Assembly (NCBI RefSeq): GCF_029867415.1
Contig: NC_081182.1
Coordinates: 43,387,462 to 43,451,461, forward strand
Direction: 5' to 3'
DNA: 64,000 bases
Source: Vicia villosa
Lineage: Eukaryota > Streptophyta > Magnoliopsida > Fabales > Fabaceae
How positions within the stretch are numbered: the stretch's first letter is position 1; each line of letters begins with the position of its first letter. The notes beneath the pieces are model-generated. The model was not told the origin of the DNA. It searched no databases and was given only the letters and a program-made list of their open reading frames with translations. The position numbers were made by a program, and so were the translations under genes. Shown here in pieces: positions 48,657 to 60,984 of the stretch.

Positions 48657-49118
48657 TTAAGGTAATTCAAATGGCACACATACATCATAATGAACCACAC
48701 ACAAAGCATGAGTTACACTCATCAAATTACTCTTCATGCTAGGAACATAACATAAATCCTTAACCAGTACAATTTTTCCATTCTTCAATTTTACTTTGAC
48801 ATTTCTCATTCCTTTAGCATTCAGATACTCATCATCAACATATATGATCTTGGTCTTTTTACCATAGTCAAAATATATCAGCCATTGCTTGTTTCCAGTT
48901 AGATGATTTGAACATCCAGTGTCCACATACCACCAGTCTATTATTTTTTCACCTTCATTCTTAGATACCATCAATAGCACAAATTCATCTTCTAAATCTC
49001 CTCTGGCTATGTTGTCTTCTTCACTCTTGCTTTCTTTGTTTGACCAACAATCAAAGGCGAATTGGCCAAATCTGTTATAGATGTAGCACCGAACCTTTCT
49101 CTTATCAAACTTCTCCAT
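48657..49118 (-). pseudogene. Copia gag zinc knuckle and aspartic protease
   Basis: KVRCYIYNRFGQFAFDCW is a CCHC knuckle with its second Cys and the His altered (Y and F); then DWWYVDTGCSNHLTGNK contains the protease DTG active site. LKNGKIVLVKDLCYVPSMKS, NLMSV follows, the usual entry to the integrase region. Confidence 0.88.
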
Positions 49119-49297
49119 TCCCTTCTGAACATTCTTATGTTTCTTCTCATCTTGATCGGAAGGTTTTGACTTTGGAACATTATTTTTCTTGTTCTCTAAA
49201 CATGCTTACTTATTGTTCTTCTTGATAAAAGAAGCTTTCAGAACATGTTCTGACTCCCCTTCAGAGTTCCTTTTAGTCAGACGCAACTCTTGTGTCT

Positions 49298-49591
49298 CTA
49301 AACTACTCTGAAGAGTAATTTGATGGTGTAGGTCAGATCACTCTTCATTTCAACTCTCATGGTGTTAGTGTCTTTAGAATATTCTATGGCTAAAACTATG
49401 TAATCAAACTGATGAGTAAAAGATCTAAGTATCTTTTCAATGATTACTTGTTCATAGAGCGTTTCTCCACAAGCATCCATCTCATTCATGATCAAATTCA
49501 CTCTAGAGATGTAATCTGGTACCTTCTCATTGTTCTTCATGTCGAGATTCTCGTATTGCTTGCGTAGGGACTGCAAATTCACTTTCTTCAC
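49298..49591 (-). pseudogene. Copia gag (UBN2-type) fragment
   Basis: QSLRKQYENLDMKNNEKVPD, YISRVNLIMNEMDACGETLY, EQVIIEKILRSFTHQFDYIV is the conserved gag core. The N-terminus lies further right (49600-49850) in broken frames. Confidence 0.85.
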
Positions 49592-50071
49592 TGATGTGTC
49601 ATGACCATACTACCGCACAAGTGTATCCCACGCAGTTTTCGCCTTCGTCGCATCGTCAATCTTCTCAAACACCTTCGTATACTCTCACTAATGAATATAG
49701 AACAATGCCTTCTGATCATTCTTCCTCATATCACGTTGCGCGTTTCTTTGCACTTTTGTTGCATTTTCGGCAGCCGACGCATAATCGTCATTGACAAGAT
49801 CAAAAACATCTTGAGCTCAAATAACACACACATCTGAATTGACCATCGATTCCAATTCTTTTCGTCGAATATTGGAAGCATTGTGTTCAAGCTACTGCAA
49901 ATCAATCAAATCTCACAAACACTCATGTTTCCCAAACCCTAGCAATCAAAAAAATGTGATTCTCTTCTATTTCAATCTTCGATTCAGCGTGAATTTGAGG
50001 AACAAAATCAATCACACACCTCACGTATACTCGTGTTTCCCTAGATCAAAACCGGAGCTCTAGATACCAGT

Positions 50072-50356
50072 TTGTTGGAGTTAACACGCAAACTCCATTG
50101 ATTCACAAGAAGAAGAATATAATAGAATTTGCAGAGAGAGAGGGAGGGAGAGAGAGAGAGAGGGAGAGAGAGAACTTTCAATTTCAAACTTCTCAATAAA
50201 AAAACTAAAACCAAGTTTCAATACTTATTCAATGAAATGCAACTAAATGAAACTCAAATACTTAAATACAAATGCTAAATTTAAATTACATCCTTTCGAC
50301 TAATTATTTTCAGTCTCTAAATTTTTCTCGAAATACTATATACTAGTGGAACACAA
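50072..50356 (-). mobile_element. 5' LTR of the copia element
   Basis: On the minus strand it plausibly begins TGTGTTCCACTAG and ends TTAACTCCAACA, followed by AACTGGTATCTAGAGC (primer site for initiator tRNA-Met, one base inserted). It contains a (GA)-rich tract at 50132-50175. Start inferred from the TG...CA rule only. Confidence 0.55.
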
Positions 50357-51269
50357 AATTCTTAAACTAAAACATGGTCCTAATTTTACCTTAACCAAAA
50401 ACCTATGATTTGTTTTCATATATTATTTTGGGTGGATAATGTCGCATATAAATTAATTAGGTGTGAAAGCACTCACAAGCATACCTGTATTAACGCGTAA
50501 GAAAAGACCCCCCAAAAGTAATATATCTTCACACGATACTTGGCAAGAGTTTAGGAGAAGCAGTGAACGTGCTTAATTTATGTTACATCCATGAGGGACA
50601 ACAAAAAGTTGGGATTTTGTTTTTTGTTTTTCTTATGCTCAAACCAATAAATCCGATAGAGATATATTTATATATATGTAGGGTTAATTGAAGCGACTTA
50701 AAACCAACTTGTACTAATAAAGCTAAAAATATAAAAGGAAAAAGGAAAAATATCCTTTTTAATATCTATTCCAATCCATTAAAATGAAGTGCTAAGAAAA
50801 AAGAACCTCCCAAATTCCCATTTGCTTCAGGACCATTCAAAATTTTCAAACAATCACTGCATGGGACAGTGGGACCCAAGAATTAGAATAAATTCATAAT
50901 TTTGATGCTAATTGGATTTTGGGTTTGATCAAAGAGTATTCCTTTTCTTCTTTGTCTAAAGTTGGTAGGGATTCACTAAAACCCTTATGATTAAGGAATA
51001 TAAGAAATGTTTAGATTCTGTGTTGTAATTAGAGACGAGAGTAGGGAAAAATTCTTAGGTGGACACATATCTAAAAAATTGTTTTATATATAATCAATCA
51101 CAAAATTTTAATTAATTAAAAAATAAATACTAAATTTTCTCTCTCATTTATAATCTTAACTACCCCATGAATTCAAATAAAAACAAAATTAAAATTAAAA
51201 TAAATTAAAAAATTACTTTCTTCTTATTGGTTGTTCCTAAGAACATGGATTTAGGGTCGTGTCTATGCA
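50357..51269. other. Intergenic DNA, no gene seen
   Basis: No recognisable frame, RNA or repeat boundary. Confidence 0.5.
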
Positions 51270-51712
51270 AGGATTTCTCCGAGAGTATGTCATGTGGATT
51301 TTGAGATATTTATAGTTTGATTTATTTAAATTTGGTTTGATTTGATCTATTTAATAAAAAATTAGATTTAAATTTTCAAAAAATTTATTTAATTAAATAG
51401 GTTAAATTTATGCTATTAAAAAACATATGAATCTTAATATATCAACTTATATATACATAGCTATTAGAATATATGTCAAATAAAATATAAAAGATTTTGT
51501 AGTCTATTTATTATGTAAAAAATAAACTATTTAAAAGATTTAATGTGAAAAAATTAATTAAACTTTAATATTAGACTAGACTTTAAAAAAGATAGATCAA
51601 ACTAAAAAAACTTACAGTAAATTATACTCAAGTTTTAAAAATTTATCGTATGTCAAACTCAAATATTATAAAGTCTGGTCTGGTCTGACATAAGATATTC
51701 TCACTCCTAATT
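51270..51712. repeat. Relative of the 23.6-25.6 kb hAT-like element
   Basis: Right part TTTTAAAAATTTATCGTATG, TCAAACTC and the end TATTCTCACTCCT parallel TTTTTAAATTTATCGTAGGT and TTTTCCACCCCT at 25530-25611. Uninterrupted by other insertions; left edge approximate. Confidence 0.45.
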
Positions 51713-51782
51713 GTAATAACATGATTTATAGCAATCTTATTAGTTCAATCCTAAATTAATTAAAAATATGTAAATTTATCAA

Positions 51783-51880
51783 TCGTTAGTTGGTTTGATG
51801 GTGATTGATGTTGAACTTGATAAAGAGGACCACGGTTCAATTCCCCCAACTATGATCTCGAGGAGACTGAAACCACTTGA
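51783..51880 (+). mobile_element. SINE, 5' part
   Basis: GTTGGTTTGATGGTGATTGA, then CACGGTTCAATTCCCCCAAC, and ACTGAAACCACTTGATAG match the head and body of the SINE at 305-495. The 3' half and A-tail are missing or replaced by AT-rich sequence. Confidence 0.65.
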
Positions 51881-53517
51881 TAGATATAAATCAAATAAAT
51901 ATACTAAATATATATAATTATTAAATTTTGTATTCAAATCTACGACATCTCAATTATTCACATTGAAATTGTGATTATGAAACAACTATTAAAAGAGTGG
52001 TGTGAGAAATTAATGATTTAGTTCCTAGAAGTTTATGACAAGAACATTTTATAAGTCCATTTAAGCATGATTAAAAACATTTTATAAGTCCATTTAAGCA
52101 TGATTAAAAACATTTTGGCATGAACTAATCACATCTTATGTCTTGCTGTTTTCATGATTCTCATGATATTATCAATCACTATCATAGAATTTTCATAATG
52201 AAGATTTGTCTCAAGTATAGCCTATTATGAAAATCATTCTCTACTTCAACCTTTTGCATGATGATATAGTCGATCAAACTTTAGACTTTAGAGGTCTCAT
52301 GAGGGTAAGCAAACTATTTTAATAGAGAAAAGGAAAATAGTTATTAAAATATTCAATTTATACTTTTCACCTTTTCACTCATATACCTTTAGATTTACGC
52401 AATTGTGTTTGTCGTTATCGTCCATAGAAAATCATGTAGTGGCCAGTCTTTAGGTTTATATGTTAGGCCAACTTGCATGATGTACTCTCTTTTAGGTTTT
52501 ACTTTATATTATTTGATTATATTTCGTATGTTGTGATGATATTGAAGTTATTTATTTGAATATACAAAAAGACATATTTGAAATATATACTACTAATAAT
52601 AATATAAATTTCATTTTAATAGTATAAGAACTGATGTTTTAAATTTTTAATCAATAAAACTCTTGAGCCCATACTACAAGAATGAATTATTAAATTGGTT
52701 TGATAAAGAAATATCTTTATTATAAAAATAAAGCATAAAATAGAGAAGTCATACTTCTCTCTCTTTTTTTAATAATAAAAAATAAAATAAAATTAAGGAG
52801 ATTATAAGATAACGTGTCACTCTTACTTAGTATAAAAGAAAAGAGACATCAAAAATATCAAATATTTACACTCGGCTACTGTTCACTATGAACAGTCTTA
52901 CATAGTTACATTACTCGTGAACATTACTCGTGAACATTACTCGTGATAAATAATAAAACTTTTAGTGGTAAACAAAAGCTGATTAATGAAATATAAAAAG
53001 TTGGTTAATAAAATAGTGAAGTTCGTTAATAAACACTCCGATATTAAAAATAATTTTTAGTAATAAATAAAATTGGTTAACGAGAAAAAGTAAAATGTTG
53101 GTTACTAAAGTTATGCAGTTCGTTAATAAATGCCCAGATGTTAAAAATAGTTTTTAGTAGTAAAATAAAATTGGTTAATGAAATGTAAATTGTTGGTTAA
53201 TGAAGTTGGTTAATCACACAATTTTATTATACCGATATTCTTTACTCTAAAAAAAGTTATTTTTAAAAAACTTTATTTATTATTATAATATTTTACTGTT
53301 TACTGTATTTATGAACAATAAAATATGGTATAGGTGTAAAAATTGGTGTCAGAATAGTATTTTTTTTCTATTTCAAAACTATCCCGCGTCACTATTTGAA
53401 TATGAGAAAAAATCCCCCACCATAAGCTACCCTATCATCAAATAGCATTTTGTTTGACAATAACCATAAACACCAAACTAAATCCAACCAAATTAAACTA
53501 ATAGTTTTAATATAAAT
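51881..53517. other. Intergenic DNA with short tandem repeats
   Basis: Contains a 38-40-bp tandem duplication at 52031-52113 (ACATTTTATAAGTCCATTTA...), a 14-bp unit CATTACTCGTGAA repeated three times at about 52910-52945, and a ~120-bp unit (GGTTAATGAAAT..., TTCGTTAATAAA...) repeated about three times at 52960-53220. No gene seen. Confidence 0.65.
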
Positions 53518-53799
53518 GTATTGGGTGGATCGTCTAATTATGTGGGGTAATCTTCACAACATCAATAGGCAATCAAAATAAATTTTATTAAGTGAAGTTG
53601 TTGTCCGTATTTACAACATAATATGTCTATTTATAGACAATTAAAATCTAAAACGTACAAATTACACTTCGACACAACAACTATATGATGTATTCAACTC
53701 AGTTGAATATAATTAACTATACTCAGCTCAGTTCGAGTAGGTCAAACACACCATAGTCGAATTTTGACTTGAGACACTGAATTATTAACTTCTAATACA
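53518..53799 (-). mobile_element. 3' LTR of the second copia element
   Basis: On the minus strand it starts TGTATTAGAAGTTAATAATT right after a polypurine GAAGTAGAGGG (53811-53801). It contains TATAAATAGACA (~53636) as a TATA box and AATAAAATTTAT (~53590) as a polyadenylation signal. The far end is inferred. Confidence 0.65.
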
Positions 53800-53803
53800 C
53801 CCT

Positions 53804-55935
53804 CTACTTCATGCTTTCAAGATTTCTCATTCTGATGCTTCTCTTCAAATCATTAAACCTGACTTTCTTTAGAGGCTTGGTGAGTATGTCAACTAGCTGC
53901 AGTTCTGACTTGCAATACTCAAGTTCAAGCTTCCTTTTATTTACTTGATCCCTGAGAAAATGATAACTCCTCTCTATGTTTTTACTTCGACCATGACACA
54001 TAGGATGATTGGCTAGGTCGATAGCTAAATTGCCATCTACAAACAACTTTATTTTCTCAGGTTCCATGATCTTGAGCTCTTCTCTCAGTATCTCTATCCA
54101 TACTGCTTGACATGTTGCATATGTTGCCGCCACATACTCAGATTCACACTGTGACAATGATTTGCTTCATTGAGCTCTAACAGATTAGAGCGCCTCCTAT
54201 CATGAATATGTAGTCAATAATACTCTTTTTCTCATATTGATCTCCGCTAAAATACGAATCAGTGTAACCATGTACCTCTGCATCTGTAGTGATAATCTTC
54301 TTCCTTGGCACCAATAAAACATGGTTAATCGTACGTTTGATGTATCTTAGCACTTTATTGACGACAATGAGATGACATTCTTGGGGTTTCTCCATGAATC
54401 TGCTCAACAACCCGGCACTTTGACAAATTGACCATGTGTTGCATAGATACCTTAATGATCCAATGATTTTTTTGTACATTGTTGCACTTATGAACTCGTC
54501 ATTTGTATCCTTCCTTAACTTTGATCTGGTTTCTAATGGCGTGGCAGTTGTATTACAGTTGATTATCTTGAAACTTTTCAAGATGTCTTGAGCATACTTC
54601 TTCTGGTGCAAGAACACTCCTTCACTCGTGTCTTTGAATTCCATCCCTAATAAATGTGACAACTTCACTAGCTCGAACATTTCAAATTCATGCATCAACT
54701 TTGACTTGACTTTTCATATATCTGCTTCATTTTTCTCTGTGATCAACAAATCATCTACATATAAGCATAAAATGATTCGACTGACCCTGTCTGGATTGTT
54801 GACATAGACTCCATGTATTGAGACACACTTTCTGAAACCTACTTTGATTAGGAAGCTATCTATTCTCTTATTCCAAACCCTCAGGGCTTGCTTCAATTCA
54901 TATATAGCTTTCCTCAATCTGTACACATTCTTCTTTTGCCATTTGGTTTTGAATCCTGGTGGTTAAGTGACATAGACCTCTTCTTCTAATGGTTTATTGA
55001 GAAATGCCGACTTTATATCTAATTGGTGTATCTTCCATCCTTTGTATGCTGCAGTCGAGACCATAATTTTGATTGTCTATGGCCTTGCAAGAGGTGCATA
55101 GACTTCATTGGAAGCAGTACTAGGTTTTTGTAGAAAGCTTCTTGAAACTAGTTTTGCCTTATGCTTGGCAATTTCATTGTTTGGTCTTCGTTTTAACTTA
55201 TATACCCACTTCAAATTAATTGGCTTCTTGCTAGATCTTTTGGAAAGCTCCTGGGTCTTGTTCTTCTTGATTGCCTTGAGTTTTTGTTTCATGACTGCCA
55301 AATAATTCGAGTCATTCATGGCTTGATCCAAATTAGTTGGTTGTGATTCAGCCATCATCATTACTTCTTCTATGAGATCACCATATGCATTAATTGCTTA
55401 ATCTGGAAATCTCTCATATCTAGATAGTCTTTTCGACTCAGTTCTTGTTCTAGCAAATCATCTAACATTCTACTCAAGTGGTTCTTCATTTTGAGTGGTT
55501 GTGGCTTCATCTTGTGGGTTTTCTTCAAGCACGGTTGGAATTATCTCTTGCTCATATCGAACTGGGTTCAGTGCCACCATTTTCTTTTGTCCACCAAAAC
55601 ATCTCTAATGATCACTAGTTTATTATCATTGGATGAGTACAGCTTGTATGCACCAGTTGAATGATAACTTATGAGTACCATATCCTGACTTCTATCATCT
55701 AACTTCTTCCTTAATTACTCAGGTACATTCTTGAAACACATTGATCCAAATACTCTAAGATAACTAATATTTAGATTTTTTTCCTTTCCAAGCCTCATAA
55801 TGTGTCATGCCGACTATCTTCTTGATTGGACATCTATTAAGTATGTACATGGCTGCCTAAACTAATTCTCCCCAAAATCTCTTTGGCATTTCTTTAGCTT
55901 TCAACATACTTATATTATACTTAATACTTTTTCAA
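53804..55935 (-). pseudogene. Ty1/copia pol, 5'-truncated (integrase C-end to RNase H)
   Basis: From the right: broken integrase end (PKRFWGE, AAMYILNRCP, about 55880-55800); reverse transcriptase start MNDSNYLAVMKQKLKAIKKN, NLKWVYKLKRRPNNEIAKHK, KLVSRSFLQKPS (55361-55077); YRLRKAIYELKQALRVWNKR, then RIILCLYVDDLLIT with catalytic YVDD (54926-54714); LSHLLGMEFKDTSEGVFLHQ, KKYAQDILKSF (54698-54177); RNase H with SQCESEYVAATYATCQAVWI (the Ala of AEAEY changed), HPMCHGRSKNIERSYHFLRD (54157-53804). Gag, protease and 5' LTR are missing. Confidence 0.9.
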
Positions 55936-57660
55936 GATCAATCATATTACTTAATCGATGATCTCTAAGCCAAACAACCAATATAATTGTATTATGTATC
56001 AACAATACCTATGAATGTTAAATCTAAATATATCTATAGAGATTACTATTTAACAAGTGAATATTCTGGATATATATTTAAAGAATATTTCTCAATAAAA
56101 ATTTAAATCCAAATATCAAGTTATAATTGATCATACACTATAATAATCACCAATTCGAATGAATAAATAAAACATGTATAATAGTTTGATAAAAATTAAT
56201 ACATCATAATACAAATATATAAATTTAACCCCAACAGGAGAGAGTTAGTTATGCATTGTCATGATAGTAGTACATAAGAAACAAATAATATAAAAGAACA
56301 TTAAGAACGATCTCTCAAACTTCTACAGGTATCCACATTGAACTGCTTCAACACTTCTTCATTGTTAAAACATTAATCTTATTGTCTCTCAATGTCTAAC
56401 TGATATGAAAATGGTGTAAAAATAAAAAGATCAGTGAAGTTGATGCCCTGAGCCTCTACATTAATCTCGTTAGATAAGGAATGGATGACCAGCGAATTGG
56501 ACTTTCTTTAGCACTAATAAATGTTTTTTATTCTCCTTACATTTGATAGATAAAGGATTCTTGGAATAGTAAAATTGACATGTTTTTTTGGTCGCTTTTG
56601 CCTCAAATTTTCTAATTAAAAGTTAATTTTTTAGTGAATTCCTTGATAGTTTTGTTCCCTTACATCTCAATGCATTGCTCTTTGATACTTAATGCTAGCT
56701 TTCAATCCTTCATACCTAGCACATAAAAACCATGATATTTTCGAATAAATTTTAGAAACTCTGAACAATCTTAAAATGTACACAAATTCGAAGATTTATG
56801 GTTACTTCTTGTTTAAGTAAATTAATAAGTGCTTGAAATCAAACGTAATTTTTAAGTAAAGTATGCACTTATCAATTGTGAAGTTTGATAAATATGTTAG
56901 GGGAATAGAGATGACACTCATTTTCTTATGTAATTCCTAACTATGGTTTTTTCTTTGCACCTTAAAGACATATTAAATAATCATTATTTAGTCTTTTATT
57001 TCTATGAAAACATGCTATAATTGGTTTAGTGTTATGATCTTTTTACTACATTTTATGTATTTTCAGTTTTCAGCAAAAAAAAATATAAAACATAAGCTAT
57101 TTCAAGAAAAACGACAAATAATTGTAAATCTGAGTTCAAAATGAAAATGGCCATAGCCAAACTGAGTAAAAAAATACATGAATTTTGGAGGAACAATAGA
57201 GAACACAACCAAGTAGTATTTATATATACAACACGAGCATGTCACTGGGTGTGTAAAGATATGAAAAATATCAAAGCCAGAACACAAACAAAACCTTCAA
57301 TTGTAAACACAGTTGGGTGATATTGAGAAACACAGATGTGTATGTGTATGTGTGCGCGCGCTCGCATGCAAATTGCCTTAGTACCTTGAGATTTAATCTT
57401 TCTTAATTACACATTATTGATCCAAAGCAACAAAAAAATAATCAAAAGCACATGATCATTAGAGATTTTACAACTTCAGTTTCATTGATGTTGATCTTTG
57501 TATTTGACTATCTTTGCTCTTTAACTCCAAAACTTCTTTAGCTTCTCTTTTTGATAACTTCAATCTTTTACTATATTCATGATTGATTTTTTTTTTAATT
57601 TTCTTTGTCATCGTCAAAACTTGTTATATATGTTAAGCACTCAGGGCCACACACCCTCAT
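55936..57660. other. Intergenic DNA, no gene seen
   Basis: AT-rich without recognisable frames. A short (TGTG)/(GCGC) patch lies at 57341-57362. Confidence 0.5.
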
Positions 57661-57667
57661 TAACAAT

Positions 57668-58255
57668 TGGTGCTCCCAAATTTTCTGGACCCCCCAACAA
57701 TGGTATTAGAGAATGGTTCAATTTGATGGGGGAGCTGGAGCTGGATTCGGTGTTGGATCCTGTTATAGGATTTAGGGGACTCACACTTGTGAGGGAGAAT
57801 GTTGGGTGCAAGTATGAGTGGGGAAAGTCTCACATTGCCTATGAATGGGTAGAATGTTTGATTTATAAGAGAGAATGGATCTATTTACCAAACACCTTAA
57901 GGTTTTGGGTTGAGATGTGACGTCTCCCTCTCTTGTGGTCCTAGAGCATTAGCCTTGTTGATGCTCCCGACTTCTCTAGACTTCCCAACAGTGCTATCAG
58001 AATCGTGGTTCGGCTGCTGGGGAGCGAGAGCTGAGTTCGGTGTTGGATCCTGTTATAGGATGTGGGAGACTCACACTTGTGGGGGAGAAAGTTTGGTACA
58101 AATGTGAGAGATTAAAGTCTCACATCGCCTATGAATGGGTGAAATGTTGAATTTATAAGAAAGATGACTCATTTACCTAATGTCTTACCTCTCTTATATA
58201 TGGTCTTAGAACATTAGCACTGTTGGTGCTCCCGACTTCTCCGGACTCTCCAACA
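57668..58255 (+). mobile_element. Tandem TRIM array (three LTRs, two interiors)
   Basis: A partial LTR ends TCTGGACCCCCCAACA at 57699. An interior follows with a primer-site-like TGGTATTAGAG and ends GTGAGGGAGAA. A full LTR runs 57800-57990 (TGTTGGGTGCAAG ... CCCAACA). A second interior starts GTGCTATCAGAATCG and again ends GGGGGAGAAA. A second full LTR runs ~58090-58255. The interiors share GTGTTGGATCCTGTTATAGG. No coding capacity. The primer-site remnants match initiator tRNA-Met, as in TRIMs such as Katydid. Confidence 0.8.
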
Positions 58256-58299
58256 CTTGCACCCCCGACTTTCCATCTACCAACATACACTAGTACAAA

Positions 58300-58900
58300 A
58301 ATGTTAATTTACACCCACTTTTTATTAAATTTACACCCATTATTTTTAATAAAAATCGGGTGTATATCCACAGGGTGAGAAATGTATAACGAATTTACAC
58401 CCGTTTAAAACGGGTGTAAATACGTTTGTAATTACTCCCTATTTTAAAAATATCGGGTGTAAATACGTTCTACGTTACACCCTGTTTTAACAAAAATCGG
58501 GTGTAATTGGACGTAATTACGTTTTTAATTACACTCTGTTTTAATAAAAATCGGGTGTAATTGAGCGTAATTACGTTTTTAATCACACCCTATTTTAACA
58601 AAAATCGGGTGTAATTGGGCGTAATTACGTTTTTAATTACACCCTGTTTTAATAAAAATCGGGTGTAATTACGTTTTTAATTACACCCTTTTTTAATAAA
58701 AATCGGGTGTAATTTGGCGTAGTTACGTTTTAATTACACCCTATTTTAATAAAAATCGGGTGTAATTGGGCGTAATTACGTTTTAATTACACCCTATTTT
58801 AATAAAAATCAGGTGTAAATACGTTCTTAATTACACCCTGTTTTAATAAAAATCAGGTGTAAATACGTTCTTAGTTACACCCTTAATGAATGAACAAATT
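58300..58900 (+). repeat. CACTA subterminal repeat array
   Basis: About ten to eleven units of ~45-60 bp: TTTTAATTACACCCT, then TTTTAATAAAAATCGGGTGT, then AATTGGGCGTAATTACG. Each unit contains the inverted pair ACACCC / GGGTGT around TTTTTATT, so every unit can fold into a hairpin. Confidence 0.9.
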
Positions 58901-59320
58901 ATATTATATTTAATTTCATTTACACCCTATTTCATATGCTAGAATACACCTAATTTTAGTTATCTCATTTCTTCTTATTTCTTGTACTAAGAATAATATT
59001 TTAAATACTATAAAATCTTACACAAAAAAATAAGGGAGAATTATGTATTAATCAAGAAAAGTATATCAACATACAACCCATAAATGTATTCATTAGTTGG
59101 CAACAACTAACAAAACTGATTAGATATTTGAAGCAAAGAACAACTAACAAAATCATATATTTTACATGAAGTCCAAACAAATTCACAAAAACCATCTAAC
59201 TCAAAAGCCTGAAGTTAAGAAGAGGCCGAACAAGCTTGTTGTGTTCCAATGACAACTCCACCAATTCCACACATTGTCTTAGTTCCACTGCTCTATCCCT
59301 ACGGTACTACTTGAACTTAC

Positions 59321-59506
59321 CCATTCATGGCATTTCAGAGCAGCCTGCGTAATGTCTTCAAAACTTTCGGTTAGCATTCCTGTAAGGCGACCAAGTTCAC
59401 TTTCATTAGGACTAAAAATATCAACACAATCCAGTAATTCTTGTGGAATTGGTGCATCGATTCCCCCAGCATCAAATATTACTGGGACATCAGCATTCCT
59501 TGCAGA
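59321..59506 (-). pseudogene. Ribokinase (pfkB family) exon fragment
   Basis: An exon between a TACAG acceptor and a GTAAGT donor reads SARNADVPVIFDAGGIDAPI, PQELLDCVDIFSPNESELGR, LTGMLTESFEDITQAALKCH. This is the middle of plant ribokinase (D-ribose phosphorylation), including the NESE motif of the pfkB fold. The frame is intact within the exon, but no other ribokinase exon is seen and its neighbours come from another gene. Confidence 0.82.
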
Positions 59507-59799
59507 CTGTATGTACAAACAAGAGCATAGTACGGTTTGGCTAGTTAACAATCTCATGGATTAAAAATATAATTCACATGAAACATATATGTTCAGAAGT
59601 ACAAGGGGCATTGATATCTGAAGCAAATACACGACAAATTTATTGTCAATGCAGTCACCAAGTCATAAATCATATTGATCAGGTCAGACACTACTAAAAT
59701 AATCTCTTCTTATAAAGGGATCCACAAAATCACTCCAAGTGTGCTTCAACTAATTGTGTTCGGTTTTACGGACGAAAATATCAAAATAGATTTTTGCCA

Positions 59800-59843
59800 A
59801 GTTGTGCTTTGATCTCTTGCTGTAAGTTCTCCATTTCTGATAG
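59800..59843 (-). pseudogene. Partial duplicate of the BLISTER-like coiled-coil exon
   Basis: SEMENLQQEIKAQL is repeated here, 120 bases downstream of the full exon, with the intron phrase AGGGAGTGTTGCACATACCA repeated two to three times between 59837 and 59920. It indicates a local tandem duplication. Confidence 0.8.
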
Positions 59844-59917
59844 GGAGTGTTGCACATACCAGTTGTGCTTTGAACTCCAAAATGGTTATGCAAATAGATA
59901 GGGAGTGTTGCACATAC

Positions 59918-59983
59918 CAATTGTGCTTTGATCTCTTGCTGTAAGTTCTCCATTTCTGATTTTAATTGATTGATGATACTTCT
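59918..59983 (-). pseudogene. BLISTER-like coiled-coil exon
   Basis: A 66-base exon with AG/GT edges reads RSIINQLKSEMENLQQEIKA, QL. This matches the conserved coiled-coil of BLISTER, a plant protein that partners the Polycomb methyltransferase CURLY LEAF. It follows the other BLISTER-like exons in the correct order. Confidence 0.7.
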
Positions 59984-60301
59984 CTATGAAAACAAAAAGT
60001 AAATCATTATTAAAAAAAGCAGGAGACTGATTTGTATCCATACAGACAACTATGATACTGCAAATTAGAAACCCACTAACACGGGACTTAGAATAAACTA
60101 CATCTGTCTTTCAAGACATTTGCACCAATCCTATAGATTACAGATATCCCCAATGACCAAATCATTTAACAGCTACAAATACCAATGTATCTAATAAATT
60201 GAGCAGATTCATCGGGAAAAAAATAGGAAAAGTGAAGCACCAAAACATCATACAATCGACACCAAGAAAGAAATGCTTAAACCATAATTAGTGAAACCCA
60301 C

Positions 60302-60361
60302 CTGTTCTAAAGTAGAAAATTCTTCATGCTTAGCACCATGAAAACATGTCATAACCAATCT
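60302..60361 (-). pseudogene. BLISTER-like exon (…GAKHEEFSTLEQ)
   Basis: Reads CFHGAKHEEFSTLEQ up to a GTGGG donor. It resembles the segment just before the coiled-coil in BLISTER. The acceptor side is not clear. Confidence 0.55.
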
Positions 60362-60550
60362 TTTCTCTTATGACTAACTAGTGAAGTGTATGAGAACTTT
60401 GAAACATTACATAATAGAGTAAGTATGTATGACTTATCTTTTCACGACGACACGGATGACATAGTCTAAATGGCATGCTGTGTAGGAATGCAACACCGCG
60501 GTGTAACCATGTCGGTTTATCCGGATTACCCGAAAGCTATTCCAATGGCA

Positions 60551-60631
60551 TGCATCAGAATTTGGCACAGAGCCAGAAGATGTAGCCTTCTTGACCCGCT
60601 CATCGGCTTTCTTTTTACGAAACTCCTCCAG
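60551..60631 (-). pseudogene. BLISTER-like exon 2, 5' part
   Basis: After a TTACAG acceptor: LEEFRKKKADERVKKATSSG, SVPNSDA, continuing exon 1 in frame. The similarity then stops (CHWNSFRVIRINRHG...), suggesting a deletion or join inside the exon. Confidence 0.78.
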
Positions 60632-60906
60632 CTGTAAAACCCAAATAGTTACTCACTATGAAAGAAAAAAAAGGAAAACAATAATAGAATATAAACTTTG
60701 AAAATTGAAACTCACGTGTATGACAAATTTTTACATCCAAAAACATAACAAATTAATAATGCTAAAAGGCATAAACTATCAGAGGAAATGAAGATTAACA
60801 TATATAAACCCCCATTATCCAACAATGCATCACATAAACAATCACAAAACTACTACCCCTAACTCTATAATCAGAATCTCGAACAAAATCAAAATCAAAC
60901 ACATAC

Positions 60907-60984
60907 CCGACGCTTGCCAGCTTCCACATGCTCTTGCTTCCGAGACGAAGCAGAGTTGTTCGGCAGCACCTGAGCCGACGCCAT
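60907..60984 (-). pseudogene. BLISTER-like exon 1
   Basis: ATG at 60984; MASAQVLPNNSASSRKQEHV, EAGKRR up to a GTATGT donor. Start, splice site and frame are all intact, and the reading frame continues correctly into exon 2. Whether it is transcribed is unknown; the downstream exons are incomplete and fused to a ribokinase exon. Confidence 0.82.

Larger units (their letters stand above)
46984..50356 (-). mobile_element. Ty1/copia retrotransposon, 3'-truncated
   Basis: On the minus strand, from the right: LTR (50072-50356), primer site TGGTATCTAGAGC at ~50069, gag, protease, integrase, a Ser/Glu-rich linker, and reverse transcriptase that ends abruptly at ~46985 beside the SIRE LTR. RNase H and 3' LTR are missing. 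Many stops and shifts. Individual parts are listed separately. Confidence 0.88.

Noticed and set aside
57579..58107. Frames of 113 and 65 residues
   Set aside because: They cross the LTR/interior borders of the tandem TRIM and match no protein.
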